DNA of 64,000 bases, from positions 1-64,000 of the forward strand of contig NZ_BMGG01000006.1 of the NCBI RefSeq assembly GCF_014640075.1, given 5' to 3'. A model generated the notes under the pieces. The model searched no databases and was not told the DNA's origin. It saw only the letters and a program-made list of their open reading frames with translations. Within the stretch, counting starts at the first letter, position 1, and every line of letters starts with the position of its first letter. The DNA is from Chelatococcus reniformis. GTDB taxonomy: Bacteria; Pseudomonadota; Alphaproteobacteria; Rhizobiales; Beijerinckiaceae. Shown piece by piece: positions 8,162 through 16,051 of the stretch. The position numbers were made by a program, and so were the translations under genes.

Positions 8162-9562
8162 TCAACCGACCGCAGCGCGCGCTGAAGCCGGGCGCGCACG
8201 GGCCCCCTCCCTATTATCCGGGCGCTGCGCGCGGGCCGTTGAGGGGCTGGAGGCCCTGTGAATTTCGGTCCCGAAGAACAGCGCATCCTGCTCGGCCCGC
8301 AGTCGAACGCTCAGTCTTCCCGACGGCAGCTCCACATCATTGTACGTGACGACCTGATCCCTTGGTATGTCGCGCTTCAATCTGCATCCCTCGGCAATCC
8401 CCATCGGAAGCAGCCGCTCGGTAACCACCACGTCCGCCCTCTCGGCAAGGCCGTAGGTCATGTAATGGCCGATCCCGTCGATGACCTCACCGGCGCTGAG
8501 GTCGCGTTTCGCGGCAGCGACCACGTCGACGCACGGCGGCCCGATCGGTGCTATGGCCGCGTCGCCGAACAGGACCGCACGCGCGATCGTCGTTGGCACC
8601 TCGAAATGGCAAAGATGGTAAGGCCAGTAGAAGCAATAGAGCGGCCCCGGGCCCATCTTGTATAGCGAGAGGTAATGCTTCTCCGTACGATCGTCCGTGG
8701 TGCCGAGCACGAAGACCCCTGGATTTGGCATCGCGCCGACGACGTAGTCCACGATCCCGGGCCCTTCGAGGAGATCCTCGGCAGGATACCAACCGACCGC
8801 CCCCTGGATCGGCGTGCCCGGCTCGACGGTTGGCCCGTACATTCCCCTCTTGGCGACGGTCATCCCGGTCGCATTTGCCACAATGGCATTCTCGAACGAG
8901 ATCTTCGTGCCATCGGCGAAGGAGGTTACCATCGGAGCCTTCATGCCCCAGGTCTTCGCGAAGCCCTCCTGCGTCGTCGGATTACGATATGGATCGTGCA
9001 GCCCCTTGATGTTGCCGCACAGCACCGGCCTGATCCCAAGCCCCCGGACCCAGCGGAAGAGATTCATGATTACGCCCGGCTGATCCCCCTCCGTGTTCGT
9101 AATCACGACCCCCGCGCGGTCGGCATAGACCTTGAGCAACGGGCCGATGGTGCTGTCGAGCTCCGCGTTCATCAGCGCGACATGCTTGCCCTGCGTGATC
9201 GCGCGCACCGCCACGAGCGCCGAGAATTCCACCGCGCCGGTTACCTCTACGATAGCATCTATGTTGCCGGCATCGCACAGGAGCATCGGATCGTCAGTCA
9301 CGGCGCGGCGACCGGCCGCGATCGCGCTCTCGAGCTGCTGGACGCTGGACACCGAAACAATATCGGTGGCACCTGCATCGGAATAAGCGCTGCGCGCGTT
9401 CTCAACGTTCCGGTTGGAGATGGCGACCAGCTCCATGCCGGAGAAATAGCGCAGGAGCTGCATGGCGATCCCGCGCGCCATGAAGCCAGCTCCGACCATC
9501 CCGACCCGAATGGGCCGGCCTTCGGCCGCCCGCTTTGCGAGCGCGTTGTCAACGATGAACAT
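8162..9562 (-). CDS. NAD(P)-dependent oxidoreductase with SAF domain (homoserine dehydrogenase-like)
   Basis: A 466-residue protein. The N-terminal Rossmann fold carries GMVGAGFMARGIA near residue 22. The middle resembles the catalytic region of homoserine-dehydrogenase-like enzymes, with ISNRN at the cofactor ribose position and EVTGAVEF. The C-terminal third contains an SAF-domain stretch (RDLSAGEVIDGIGHYMTYG). The start ATG follows GGGAGAG and lies 15 bp after the cupin gene. Proteins of this build are often annotated as Gfo/Idh-like or SAF-domain oxidoreductases with unknown substrate. As the last gene of an apparent nucleotide-heptose operon, it may oxidise or reduce the sugar nucleotide. 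The last ~35 residues are low-complexity and not conserved-looking. Confidence 0.7.
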   Translation of the reverse strand: MFIVDNALAKRAAEGRPIRVGMVGAGFMARGIAMQLLRYFSGMELVAISNRNVENARSAYSDAGATDIVSVSSVQQLESAIAAGRRAVTDDPMLLCDAGNIDAIVEVTGAVEFSALVAVRAITQGKHVALMNAELDSTIGPLLKVYADRAGVVITNTEGDQPGVIMNLFRWVRGLGIRPVLCGNIKGLHDPYRNPTTQEGFAKTWGMKAPMVTSFADGTKISFENAIVANATGMTVAKRGMYGPTVEPGTPIQGAVGWYPAEDLLEGPGIVDYVVGAMPNPGVFVLGTTDDRTEKHYLSLYKMGPGPLYCFYWPYHLCHFEVPTTIARAVLFGDAAIAPIGPPCVDVVAAAKRDLSAGEVIDGIGHYMTYGLAERADVVVTERLLPMGIAEGCRLKRDIPRDQVVTYNDVELPSGRLSVRLRAEQDALFFGTEIHRASSPSTARAQRPDNREGARARPASARAAVG

Positions 9563-9577
9563 CGATCTCTCCCGCCC

Positions 9578-10150
9578 CTATGAGGTCGCCAGCGCGTGGG
9601 GTATCGGCATAAGTTCCGGCTCTTCGGCGAAGTCCGGCCAGTTCGAATCCTTCGCCGAAATGACCTTCGGCTCGACCGGCCACGAGATCCCGAACGACGG
9701 ATCGTTCCAGCGAATGCCTCGTTCAGCTCCGGGTGCATAGAACTGCGATACGAGATATGTGACTTCGGTGTCGTCCTCCATCGTGAGGAATGCGTTGGCA
9801 CAGCCCTTGGGCACCAGAAGCATCGCATAGTTCGCGCCTGTCAGCGCGACGCTGATATGCTTCTTGAAGGTCGGCGATTGCGGCCTCAGATCGATCACGA
9901 CATCATGCACGGCACCGCGCGTACAACGCAGGAACTTGTCTTCCTGGTGGGGCGCGAGCTGGTGGTGAAAGCCGCGCAGCGTATGCTTGCTCCGGTTGAA
10001 CGAGATATTCGTCTGGGCCACCTCGCCGCTCAGCCCGTGCGCCTCAAACTCCTTCCTGCACCACCCGCGCGCAAAGAAGCCGCGCTCGTCGGTGAAGGGC
10101 TGCAATCGCACGAGCTTGACGCCCGCGATCGCCGTGTCTTCGAACTGCAT
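9578..10150 (-). CDS. RmlC-like nucleotide-sugar 3,5-epimerase (cupin)
   Basis: A 190-residue cupin. DERGFFAR near the N-terminus, the LRGFHHQ segment with the proposed catalytic His, and EVTYLVSQFYAPG with the conserved Tyr all match dTDP-4-dehydrorhamnose 3,5-epimerases. No rmlA, rmlB or rmlD is in the window. The neighbours instead make GDP-heptose, so a role on a GDP-4-keto-6-deoxyheptose, as with the MlghB-type epimerases of Campylobacter, is more plausible than rhamnose synthesis. The ATG at 10150 has GGGAG six bases upstream. A 315-bp gap containing the dispersed repeat separates it from hddA, so it may have its own promoter. Confidence 0.8.
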   Translation of the reverse strand: MQFEDTAIAGVKLVRLQPFTDERGFFARGWCRKEFEAHGLSGEVAQTNISFNRSKHTLRGFHHQLAPHQEDKFLRCTRGAVHDVVIDLRPQSPTFKKHISVALTGANYAMLLVPKGCANAFLTMEDDTEVTYLVSQFYAPGAERGIRWNDPSFGISWPVEPKVISAKDSNWPDFAEEPELMPIPHALATS

Positions 10151-10465
10151 GTAAGCTCCCTCTTAGCTGGGGCGGAGCCCTGAACGATCCGAAATCCGCC
10201 GGCAGCCGAAACGGCTCAGCACTGGACGACTTCGGAAGCGGCAGAGCGGCTTCGAGCACTTCGCCATTGGATGAGATCATCCAATTGCACCGAAACGCTC
10301 CGACTCGCTGAACCTGGAGCACTTCTTTTGCGATTGAGTGTTGCCGCCCAACCGCGAGGCATTCTAGAGCGTTTCCGCGTTTCTTCGAATCGCCGAAATG
10401 CTCTATCTGTTTGTTTTGTCGCGTTTTCTTCACGCGAACCGGCGTCCACTTCGCTCGAAAACGCT
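10151..10465. other. Gap inside the heptose operon, with repeat and a palindrome
   Basis: Most of the right side is the dispersed repeat (10364-10469). Further left, TTGGATGAGATCATCCAA near 10264-10281 is a near-perfect palindrome. Its ATCTCATCCAATTGC half also appears near 45660, close to another repeat copy. No gene is supported. Confidence 0.5.
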
Positions 10466-10469
10466 CTAG
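10364..10469 (-). repeat. 106-bp two-palindrome dispersed repeat, copy 2
   Basis: The best preserved copy, with CTAGAGCGTTT-type inverted ends on both sides (CTAGAGCGTTTCCGCG on one, CTAGAGCGTTTTCGAG on the other). Read on the minus strand it starts directly at the stop codon of hddA: the TAG at 10468-10466 is part of the element's terminal CTCTAG. Confidence 0.9.
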
Positions 10470-11539
10470 AGCCCGAAGAGTACGCGCGAACCGTGTGCTT
10501 CATATCCAAGGTGGACGAACTTCATGTCCGACAAGGCGCTGGCAACGCGCTCGCGGTGTTCGGGTCGAACGACGAACATCAGGAAGCCGCCACCTCCGGC
10601 GCCGCATAGCTTGCCGCCTTCCGCACCGGCGGCCATGGCCCGCTCGTACCGGTCGTCGATGAACGGATTCGAGACGGCCGACGCAAGCTCCCGCTTCATC
10701 TCCCAGTTCTTCTTGAGGGCACGGCCGAACTCAATGGGGTCGATGGCGTGATCCGTGCAACGCTCATGCAGCGCGTAGGCGTCATCGCGCATCTGACGCA
10801 GGACGTCGAGCTTCTTGCGCGTGTTCGCCTTCTGCTCGGTGAGGACGGAGCTCGCAGCCCGCTGATGACCGGTCCAGAACATCATCAGATGATCGAAAAG
10901 ATGTACGACGGCCCGATGGGTGACGCGCTGCGGCTCGACCGAAACTGCGCCACCACGCCTGAAGCTAAGGAGATTGAGGCCGCCGAATGCTGCTGCGTAC
11001 TGGTCCTGCTTGCCGATCGGCTCCCCGAGCACGTCCATCTCGATGTGACAAGCTTCTTCCGCCAGTTGGCCGGCAGTGATCCGCTCGCCCCTGAAAGCAT
11101 GCAACGCGTTCAACAGACCAACCGTAAACGAGCTCGATCCGCCCATCCCTGATGACGCCGGCATGTCGCCGACCGAGCTGATATAGATCGGCGGGTCGAC
11201 ATCGAGATAACGAAGGCATTCGCGCGCGATGTTGTTCTTCAGCTCGTCGATGGTGTTCGCCTGCTCCGTCTGCGAGTAGTTCAAGCGGATCGGTTCGTTG
11301 AACAATTCACTGTGGCGTTTCACCGTCACGAAGACATATTTGTCGACGGACGCACTGAGTACGGCTCCGGTCTCAATGTTGTAGAAATCCGGCAGGTCGG
11401 TGCCACCGCCGGCGAAGCTGATCCTCAGCGGTGTCCGCGTCAACACCATCGAGGGTGTCGACTGCCGCAGGATGCTCGGCAGCTCGAGCCCGTGTCCCAG
11501 CGACACGGAGCTCGGTGCGTCTTCCACCAGGACTGCCAT
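10466..11539 (-). CDS. hddA: D-glycero-alpha-D-manno-heptose 7-phosphate kinase, GHMP family
   Basis: A 357-residue GHMP kinase. TPLRISFAGGGTDLPDFY near residue 30 is the N-terminal signature of HddA-type sugar kinases, PASSGMGGSSSF is the GHMP ATP-binding loop, and KLCGAGGGGFLMFV is the C-terminal motif. It phosphorylates D-glycero-alpha-D-manno-heptose 7-phosphate at C1 to the 1,7-bisphosphate. I chose the ATG at 11539 because GGGAG lies eight bases upstream; upstream in-frame codons overlap the preceding gene. The neighbouring gmhA and hddC-gmhB genes complete the GDP-heptose route. Its stop codon (..FGL then TAG) is supplied by the dispersed repeat, so the original C-terminus may have been slightly different. 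Confidence 0.85.
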   Translation of the reverse strand: MAVLVEDAPSSVSLGHGLELPSILRQSTPSMVLTRTPLRISFAGGGTDLPDFYNIETGAVLSASVDKYVFVTVKRHSELFNEPIRLNYSQTEQANTIDELKNNIARECLRYLDVDPPIYISSVGDMPASSGMGGSSSFTVGLLNALHAFRGERITAGQLAEEACHIEMDVLGEPIGKQDQYAAAFGGLNLLSFRRGGAVSVEPQRVTHRAVVHLFDHLMMFWTGHQRAASSVLTEQKANTRKKLDVLRQMRDDAYALHERCTDHAIDPIEFGRALKKNWEMKRELASAVSNPFIDDRYERAMAAGAEGGKLCGAGGGGFLMFVVRPEHRERVASALSDMKFVHLGYEAHGSRVLFGL

Positions 11540-11613
11540 CGCGTCATCTCCCTCGAGCCGGGACCGGAGGCGCACCGGCCCCGCAGGCGGCATGCACACG
11601 CTACGCTTGAGGA

Positions 11614-12672
11614 TCACGCCGCCATTGCGGCCCAGCGCAGCTGGCCGTCGACCTGCCCGCTGTCGATCAGATGCCGCAGCCAGTGCAGCCGTGTGAACCG
11701 CTTGTCCTTGAAGTCGGCAGCGGTCAGGCCGATCCTCGTAAAGGCCTCGTAAAGCTCTCGCGCGCCGTCCCGTGGGGTCCACAAGAATTGGAACGCGGGG
11801 AACGTTCGCTTGAACTTACCAAACCCGGCCTTGTACGTACGCTGGTCCGCGCCCGGTTGGGGCACCATCTCCAGCGTGCAGCCCGGCACGGTTTCGGTGA
11901 CGATCCGGGCAAGGTCGGCGATCTGATGATTGAGATGGTCGGCGCCCATGTTGAACGCCTGGTCATGAATGTCGGCACGCGGCGCTTCGAGGATCGTCTG
12001 AAAGGACCGCGCCACATCCTGGACGTGGACAACCGGACGCCAGGGGGTGCCGTCGCTGAAGACCTGGACGCGGCCCGCGCTCACAGCCATGCCCATCAGG
12101 TTGTTCAACACGGTGTCGAAGCGCATGCGCGGGGAGAGGCCGTAGACCGTTCCGTTCCGGCAGAAGACTGGCGAGAAGCTGTCGTCGGCCAACTCGCTGA
12201 GCGCGGCCTCTGCCGTAACCTTGGACCGGGCGTACTCGGTCTGTGGAGCCAGCGGAGCATCCTCGTTCGCCTCGGCGACCTCCGACATCCCGTACATGAT
12301 GCAGGACGAGGAGAAGACGAAGCGCTTGACGCCCGCTTGCTTGGCGCATCTGGCAAGGCGCACGCTACCGGTGTGATTGATGTCGCGGGTCCAGTCTTCC
12401 CTGAGGTTGCCGATCGGATCGTTGCTCAATGCCGCCAGGTGGACGATGGCGTCGAACCCATCGAGATCTCGCGGCGTCACCTCCCGCAGGTCCTTCTCGA
12501 TTGTCGGGATGTTGTCCTTGTCAGGGACGAGCGAGCACTGCTGGAAGAGATTGCTGTCGAGGCCGACGACATCGAAGCCGGCTCTCTTGAACCACGGTCC
12601 CATGACGGAACCGATATACCCATTGTTCCCCGTTATCAGGATGCGTTCCGGCTTGCTGTCAACTTGGGTCAT
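11614..12672 (-). CDS. NAD-dependent epimerase/dehydratase (extended SDR)
   Basis: A 352-residue extended short-chain dehydrogenase. GNNGYIG near residue 15 is the NAD-binding glycine loop, SSSCIMYG provides the catalytic Ser region, and YARSK near residue 145 is the YxxxK pair. Family members are nucleotide-sugar 4-epimerases, 4,6-dehydratases or reductases. In this operon, between a heptose kinase and a guanylyltransferase-phosphatase fusion, the likely substrate is GDP-D-glycero-manno-heptose or its 4-keto form. The start ATG lies 4 bp after the fusion gene stop, indicating tight co-translation. The exact reaction cannot be read from the sequence. Confidence 0.8.
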   Translation of the reverse strand: MTQVDSKPERILITGNNGYIGSVMGPWFKRAGFDVVGLDSNLFQQCSLVPDKDNIPTIEKDLREVTPRDLDGFDAIVHLAALSNDPIGNLREDWTRDINHTGSVRLARCAKQAGVKRFVFSSSCIMYGMSEVAEANEDAPLAPQTEYARSKVTAEAALSELADDSFSPVFCRNGTVYGLSPRMRFDTVLNNLMGMAVSAGRVQVFSDGTPWRPVVHVQDVARSFQTILEAPRADIHDQAFNMGADHLNHQIADLARIVTETVPGCTLEMVPQPGADQRTYKAGFGKFKRTFPAFQFLWTPRDGARELYEAFTRIGLTAADFKDKRFTRLHWLRHLIDSGQVDGQLRWAAMAA

Positions 12673-12676
12673 GGCG

Positions 12677-13927
12677 TCATCCGGCAGAGGCCAGGTTCGT
12701 CGCTGAGGCTCGACAATCTCGCTTCAAGACGTGGCTGGCGATGTGGAGCAGTGATCGATCGGCGGTCACTTGCAGGAAGGGGCACTCGGCCGCATCGGCG
12801 GCCAGCTTGTCGCGTTCATCGTCACCGATGAACAGCGTTCTACTCATGTCGAGGGAGAACTCCCTTTGCGCCTGAAACAACATGCCAGGCTTCGGCTTAC
12901 GACAGTCGCAGCCCTCGTCCCAGTCGTGCGGGCAATAATAGATCGCATCTATACGCCCGCCTGACTGAGCGATGTCACGCTTCATCCGGTCATGGATGAC
13001 CTCGACATCGCCCCTCGTCATCGCGCCCCTGTTGACGCCCGCCTGGTTCGAGACGATGAGCACCCGATACCCGGCCTGGGTAAACCGTGCGACCGCGTCC
13101 CTGGAACCGGGCAGCCACTCCCATTCATCCCAAGACCGGACATAGTGGGCGCGCGCCGGCTTCCTGTTGAGGACCCCATCGCGGTCGAGGATAACGGTCG
13201 GCTGCCGCATGAAGAATGTTTCGGTGGCCGGGAGCCGTTCGAGCGAACCGACGCTGTAGTAGCGGTGGTCGCTCACATAGGCGGAAAGCCTTCCCTGCGC
13301 GGCGAGCGGCGTGTAGACCGCTTCTTCGAACAGCAGATCCTCCTCCGGCAGCAGGTCGAGGGTGCGGTCGGTGAGAATGGCGTAGCTGATCTCGACGCCC
13401 TGAAGTCCCGGCGTTGTTCGAAGGCGGTCGAACACCGTGACGTTGTCGTCCTCGTCGAGGATCACGCTGCCGCGCGAATATGCGTCCTTGTTGCTGTACA
13501 CTGTTATCATGCCCGGCTTTTGTGCCTGCAGGAACCGCTGCCACATGCGGTCCATGTTCATGGGCCAATAATTGTCGCAGTAAAGCATCAGAAAGCACGG
13601 GTCGATCAGGTGACGAGCGGTCCGCACACGACTACTGGTCAGATCGTCCGGTCCGGTCACGGAATACTCGATCTGCATGCCCCAGTCACGCCCGTCCCCG
13701 AAATAATCCTGGATCACATGCGGAAGATAGCCGAGCAGCAGCAGCACGCGTTCGAAGCCCTGATTGCGCAGCTGCTCGAGCTGGTAGGCGAGGAATGGAC
13801 GCCCGAGAACCGGGACCATTGGCTTGGGCCGATCGGCCGTCAGGGGTCGCATCCGGGTCCCGCGCCCCCCGGCAAGGATGACTGCCTGGCGTGGCCGCTC
13901 GTAGTTTCGTCCTTCGATCAAGGTCAC
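12677..13927 (-). CDS. Bifunctional heptose nucleotidyltransferase - heptose-bisphosphate phosphatase fusion (HddC-GmhB)
   Basis: A 416-residue two-domain protein. Residues ~12-235 are a nucleotidyltransferase with VILAGGRGTRMRPLT and KPMVPV. Residues ~240-400 are a HAD-IIIA phosphatase with LDRDGVLN, IVSNQAGV, a Zn-type Cys/His cluster (CPHDWDEGCDC) and GDDERD. The first half would transfer GMP (or another nucleotide) to heptose 1-phosphate; the second removes the C7 phosphate from the bisphosphate. The two steps are consecutive, so the fusion would channel heptose 1-phosphate. The start is GTG at 13927 after a G-rich stretch; the ATG just upstream is out of frame. Separate HddC and GmhB proteins are the usual arrangement. 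Confidence 0.87.
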   Translation of the reverse strand: MTLIEGRNYERPRQAVILAGGRGTRMRPLTADRPKPMVPVLGRPFLAYQLEQLRNQGFERVLLLLGYLPHVIQDYFGDGRDWGMQIEYSVTGPDDLTSSRVRTARHLIDPCFLMLYCDNYWPMNMDRMWQRFLQAQKPGMITVYSNKDAYSRGSVILDEDDNVTVFDRLRTTPGLQGVEISYAILTDRTLDLLPEEDLLFEEAVYTPLAAQGRLSAYVSDHRYYSVGSLERLPATETFFMRQPTVILDRDGVLNRKPARAHYVRSWDEWEWLPGSRDAVARFTQAGYRVLIVSNQAGVNRGAMTRGDVEVIHDRMKRDIAQSGGRIDAIYYCPHDWDEGCDCRKPKPGMLFQAQREFSLDMSRTLFIGDDERDKLAADAAECPFLQVTADRSLLHIASHVLKRDCRASATNLASAG

Positions 13928-13953
13928 TGCATCCGCCCCCCGGATCGCTCGCG

Positions 13954-14595
13954 TCAGGCATTCACGGCAAGGGTTGCAACTGGGGGCAGGCGCACGATCA
14001 CGTCCTCCTCGGTCACGACGTCGGCAATGAGATACTTGGTAATGGAATGCATCAGAGCCGAATGCACATCCTCGACAAGCTCGTAGGCACCTTTCTCGGA
14101 ATCGACGAGAACGATGTCGTCACAGAGGCCCTTAAGCTTGCCGCCATCGAAGCCCAGCAGAGCAAGCGTCGTCATGCCACGGTCCTTCGCCAATTCGACC
14201 GCCGAAATCAAATTGGGAGAGTTGCCGCTGGCCGAGATGACGACCAGCACGTCGCCCCGCTCGGCGAAGTTCTCGAGCTGGCCTGAAAAGACCCGCTCAT
14301 AGCCTTCGTCGTTGCCGAGCGCCGTCAGCCACGAGATGTTGTCGCTGAGGCTCGTGACGCGGAATGGAGGCCGTCCCGAGCGCTTGGCTGCCTTGCCGAG
14401 GTCGTTGACCCAATGTGATGCCGTCGCCGCACTGCCGCCGTTGCCCGCAATGAAGACGCGTGCGCGCCGGTCGCGCGCCTCGCGCAGGGTTTGGCAAACG
14501 CGTTCAACAGCACCCGTGTCGACATCAGCAAGCATCGCGCCCAGGGAGCGAAGGTAGGTGGTCGTTGCATGTCGAATGGATCGTTGCTGTTTCAT
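13954..14595 (-). CDS. gmhA: Sedoheptulose 7-phosphate isomerase (SIS domain)
   Basis: A 213-residue SIS-domain protein. FIAGNGGSAATASHWVNDL near residue 50 and ISASGNSPN near residue 120 are the phosphosugar-binding motifs of GmhA. It converts sedoheptulose 7-phosphate to D-glycero-D-manno-heptose 7-phosphate, the first step of heptose synthesis. I chose the ATG at 14595; an in-frame ATG at 14685 would add 30 residues that do not look conserved. It is the first gene of the minus-strand operon gmhA, hddC-gmhB, epimerase, hddA, so the operon promoter should lie between 14596 and 15026. Confidence 0.85.
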   Translation of the reverse strand: MKQQRSIRHATTTYLRSLGAMLADVDTGAVERVCQTLREARDRRARVFIAGNGGSAATASHWVNDLGKAAKRSGRPPFRVTSLSDNISWLTALGNDEGYERVFSGQLENFAERGDVLVVISASGNSPNLISAVELAKDRGMTTLALLGFDGGKLKGLCDDIVLVDSEKGAYELVEDVHSALMHSITKYLIADVVTEEDVIVRLPPVATLAVNA

Positions 14596-15026
14596 GATGG
14601 CACTTTGGCTGCTTGCAACTGCGAAAGATCGTTGCGCTTTCCGCAAGTGAGAGCGAGACCGCCTATCGGCCAGGGGATTAACCATTTAGATGGATGCTCG
14701 AACTCAGCTTCCGAGTTGGACGAGCGTTCCCGTCGTCGCAAGTGGCGGACGCTCCCGCCAACAGTTCGCTCGCGCACCCTTCGACCGGTCCGAATGCAGC
14801 AACGCGCCGTCACCCATCTGATTTGACGATGCGGATACGTCTTTCGAACATGGGCACCTTCCTTTGAGAGGGAGACACTTGTCGCTTGAGACGCGCATTT
14901 TCATCATGATCTGCGCAGAATATTCGACGCCCATGCCGGGACGCATTGCCTACAAGGAGGCTCTCGGCAAATGCAAAGTTCCACGACCCCTTCATACATG
15001 CCGCGGAGCCAGAAGGGAGCCATACG
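14596..15026. promoter_or_regulatory. Divergent intergenic region between gmhA and a GT2 gene
   Basis: This 430-bp gap separates oppositely transcribed genes and must hold promoters for both the heptose operon and the GT2-acyltransferase pair. It is visibly richer in A and T than its surroundings. No specific boxes could be assigned with confidence. Confidence 0.4.
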
Positions 15027-16037
15027 ATGCACGACCGGTCCGCTCGGCCCCTCGTCGCCATCTCCACTCCAGTTTACAATGGCGCGCGCTATCTTGCTGA
15101 GACGATGGCGTGCGTCCAGGCGCAGACGTATGGCAATCTCATTCACCTGGTCGTCGATAACGCCAGCACGGATGAGACGCCTCGGATTATCGACAGCTTC
15201 AAGGGCGGGCGAGTGCCGGTCGTCTCGCTGCGCAATCCCGTGACCGTGCCGATGACCGACAACTGGAACGCTGCCGCCCGCCTCGCACCGGCGCAGGCAG
15301 CCTATTTCCGGATCCTACCTGCGGACGACCTTATCCTTCCGCAAGGCATCGAGAAGATGGTTGCCGTCGGCGAGCGCCACCCGGAAGTGGGTATCATCGG
15401 CTGCCAGGAGTACATGGGAACCGCGCTTGTGGGCAACGGCCTGTGCCCCGACCACGAAGTGTTCGACGGGCGCGCGATCGTCCGCGGCTCCCTGCTCAAC
15501 GCGATCCACGGCTTCCCTCACCTTCATTGCCTTTACAGAGTGCCGCCGGGAGGGCTCGCCGACCCGTTCTACGAGACGGAGTTTCGCGGCGCGGAGTTGT
15601 TGTGCATCGATTCCGACGCGGCCATGCGGGCGCTCGCCCGCGGTCCCTATGGCTTCGTTCACGAGCCACTGGTCGTCACCCGGCTTCACGAAGGCTCTCA
15701 AACGTCCACGGTGGTGAGCCCGACGCGCATGAAGATGTGGCAGGAATTGCAGTTGATCGATCGCTGGGGACCGATCGTCTTTGATAGCGAGCAGGCCTAC
15801 CGTCGGTGCCGCGCAAAGCATTTGCGATACTACTACAGGTACCTCTTGATGTGGCGCGCAAAGCGACAGCGGGCCCACATAGAGCAGCATTCGGGCCTGC
15901 TGCGCTGTGCCGCCGCCGTTCCCCGGTTGATCGACTACGCCGCGGCCGTCGCCGAATGGCCGATACGGCACCTCGCGAAGGGGCTGCGTCGCGCCGCGGT
16001 CGGCACGGGCCTTGCCCCCCGATATCAGAGGTTCTGA
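15027..16037 (+). CDS. Family 2 glycosyltransferase
   Basis: A 336-residue GT2 enzyme. The GT-A fold is shown by STPVYNGARYL near residue 14, VVDNASTDETPR near residue 48, and LPADDLILP near residue 100 as the DxD-type metal site. It should transfer a sugar from a nucleotide donor to a lipid-linked oligosaccharide at the inner face of the membrane. I chose ATG 15027, which follows GGGAG; an in-frame ATG 27 codons upstream has no such site. The acyltransferase gene follows after 14 bp, so the two are an operon. The GDP-heptose pathway diverges from here, so heptose is one possible donor. Confidence 0.8.
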   Translation: MHDRSARPLVAISTPVYNGARYLAETMACVQAQTYGNLIHLVVDNASTDETPRIIDSFKGGRVPVVSLRNPVTVPMTDNWNAAARLAPAQAAYFRILPADDLILPQGIEKMVAVGERHPEVGIIGCQEYMGTALVGNGLCPDHEVFDGRAIVRGSLLNAIHGFPHLHCLYRVPPGGLADPFYETEFRGAELLCIDSDAAMRALARGPYGFVHEPLVVTRLHEGSQTSTVVSPTRMKMWQELQLIDRWGPIVFDSEQAYRRCRAKHLRYYYRYLLMWRAKRQRAHIEQHSGLLRCAAAVPRLIDYAAAVAEWPIRHLAKGLRRAAVGTGLAPRYQRF

Positions 16038-16051
16038 AGGGAGCTCCTTAG

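Noticed and set aside
9578..10150. Naming the cupin gene rmlC/rfbC for dTDP-rhamnose synthesis
   Set aside because: No rmlA, rmlB or rmlD partners are visible and the neighbours make a nucleotide heptose, so only a general RmlC-like call is supported.
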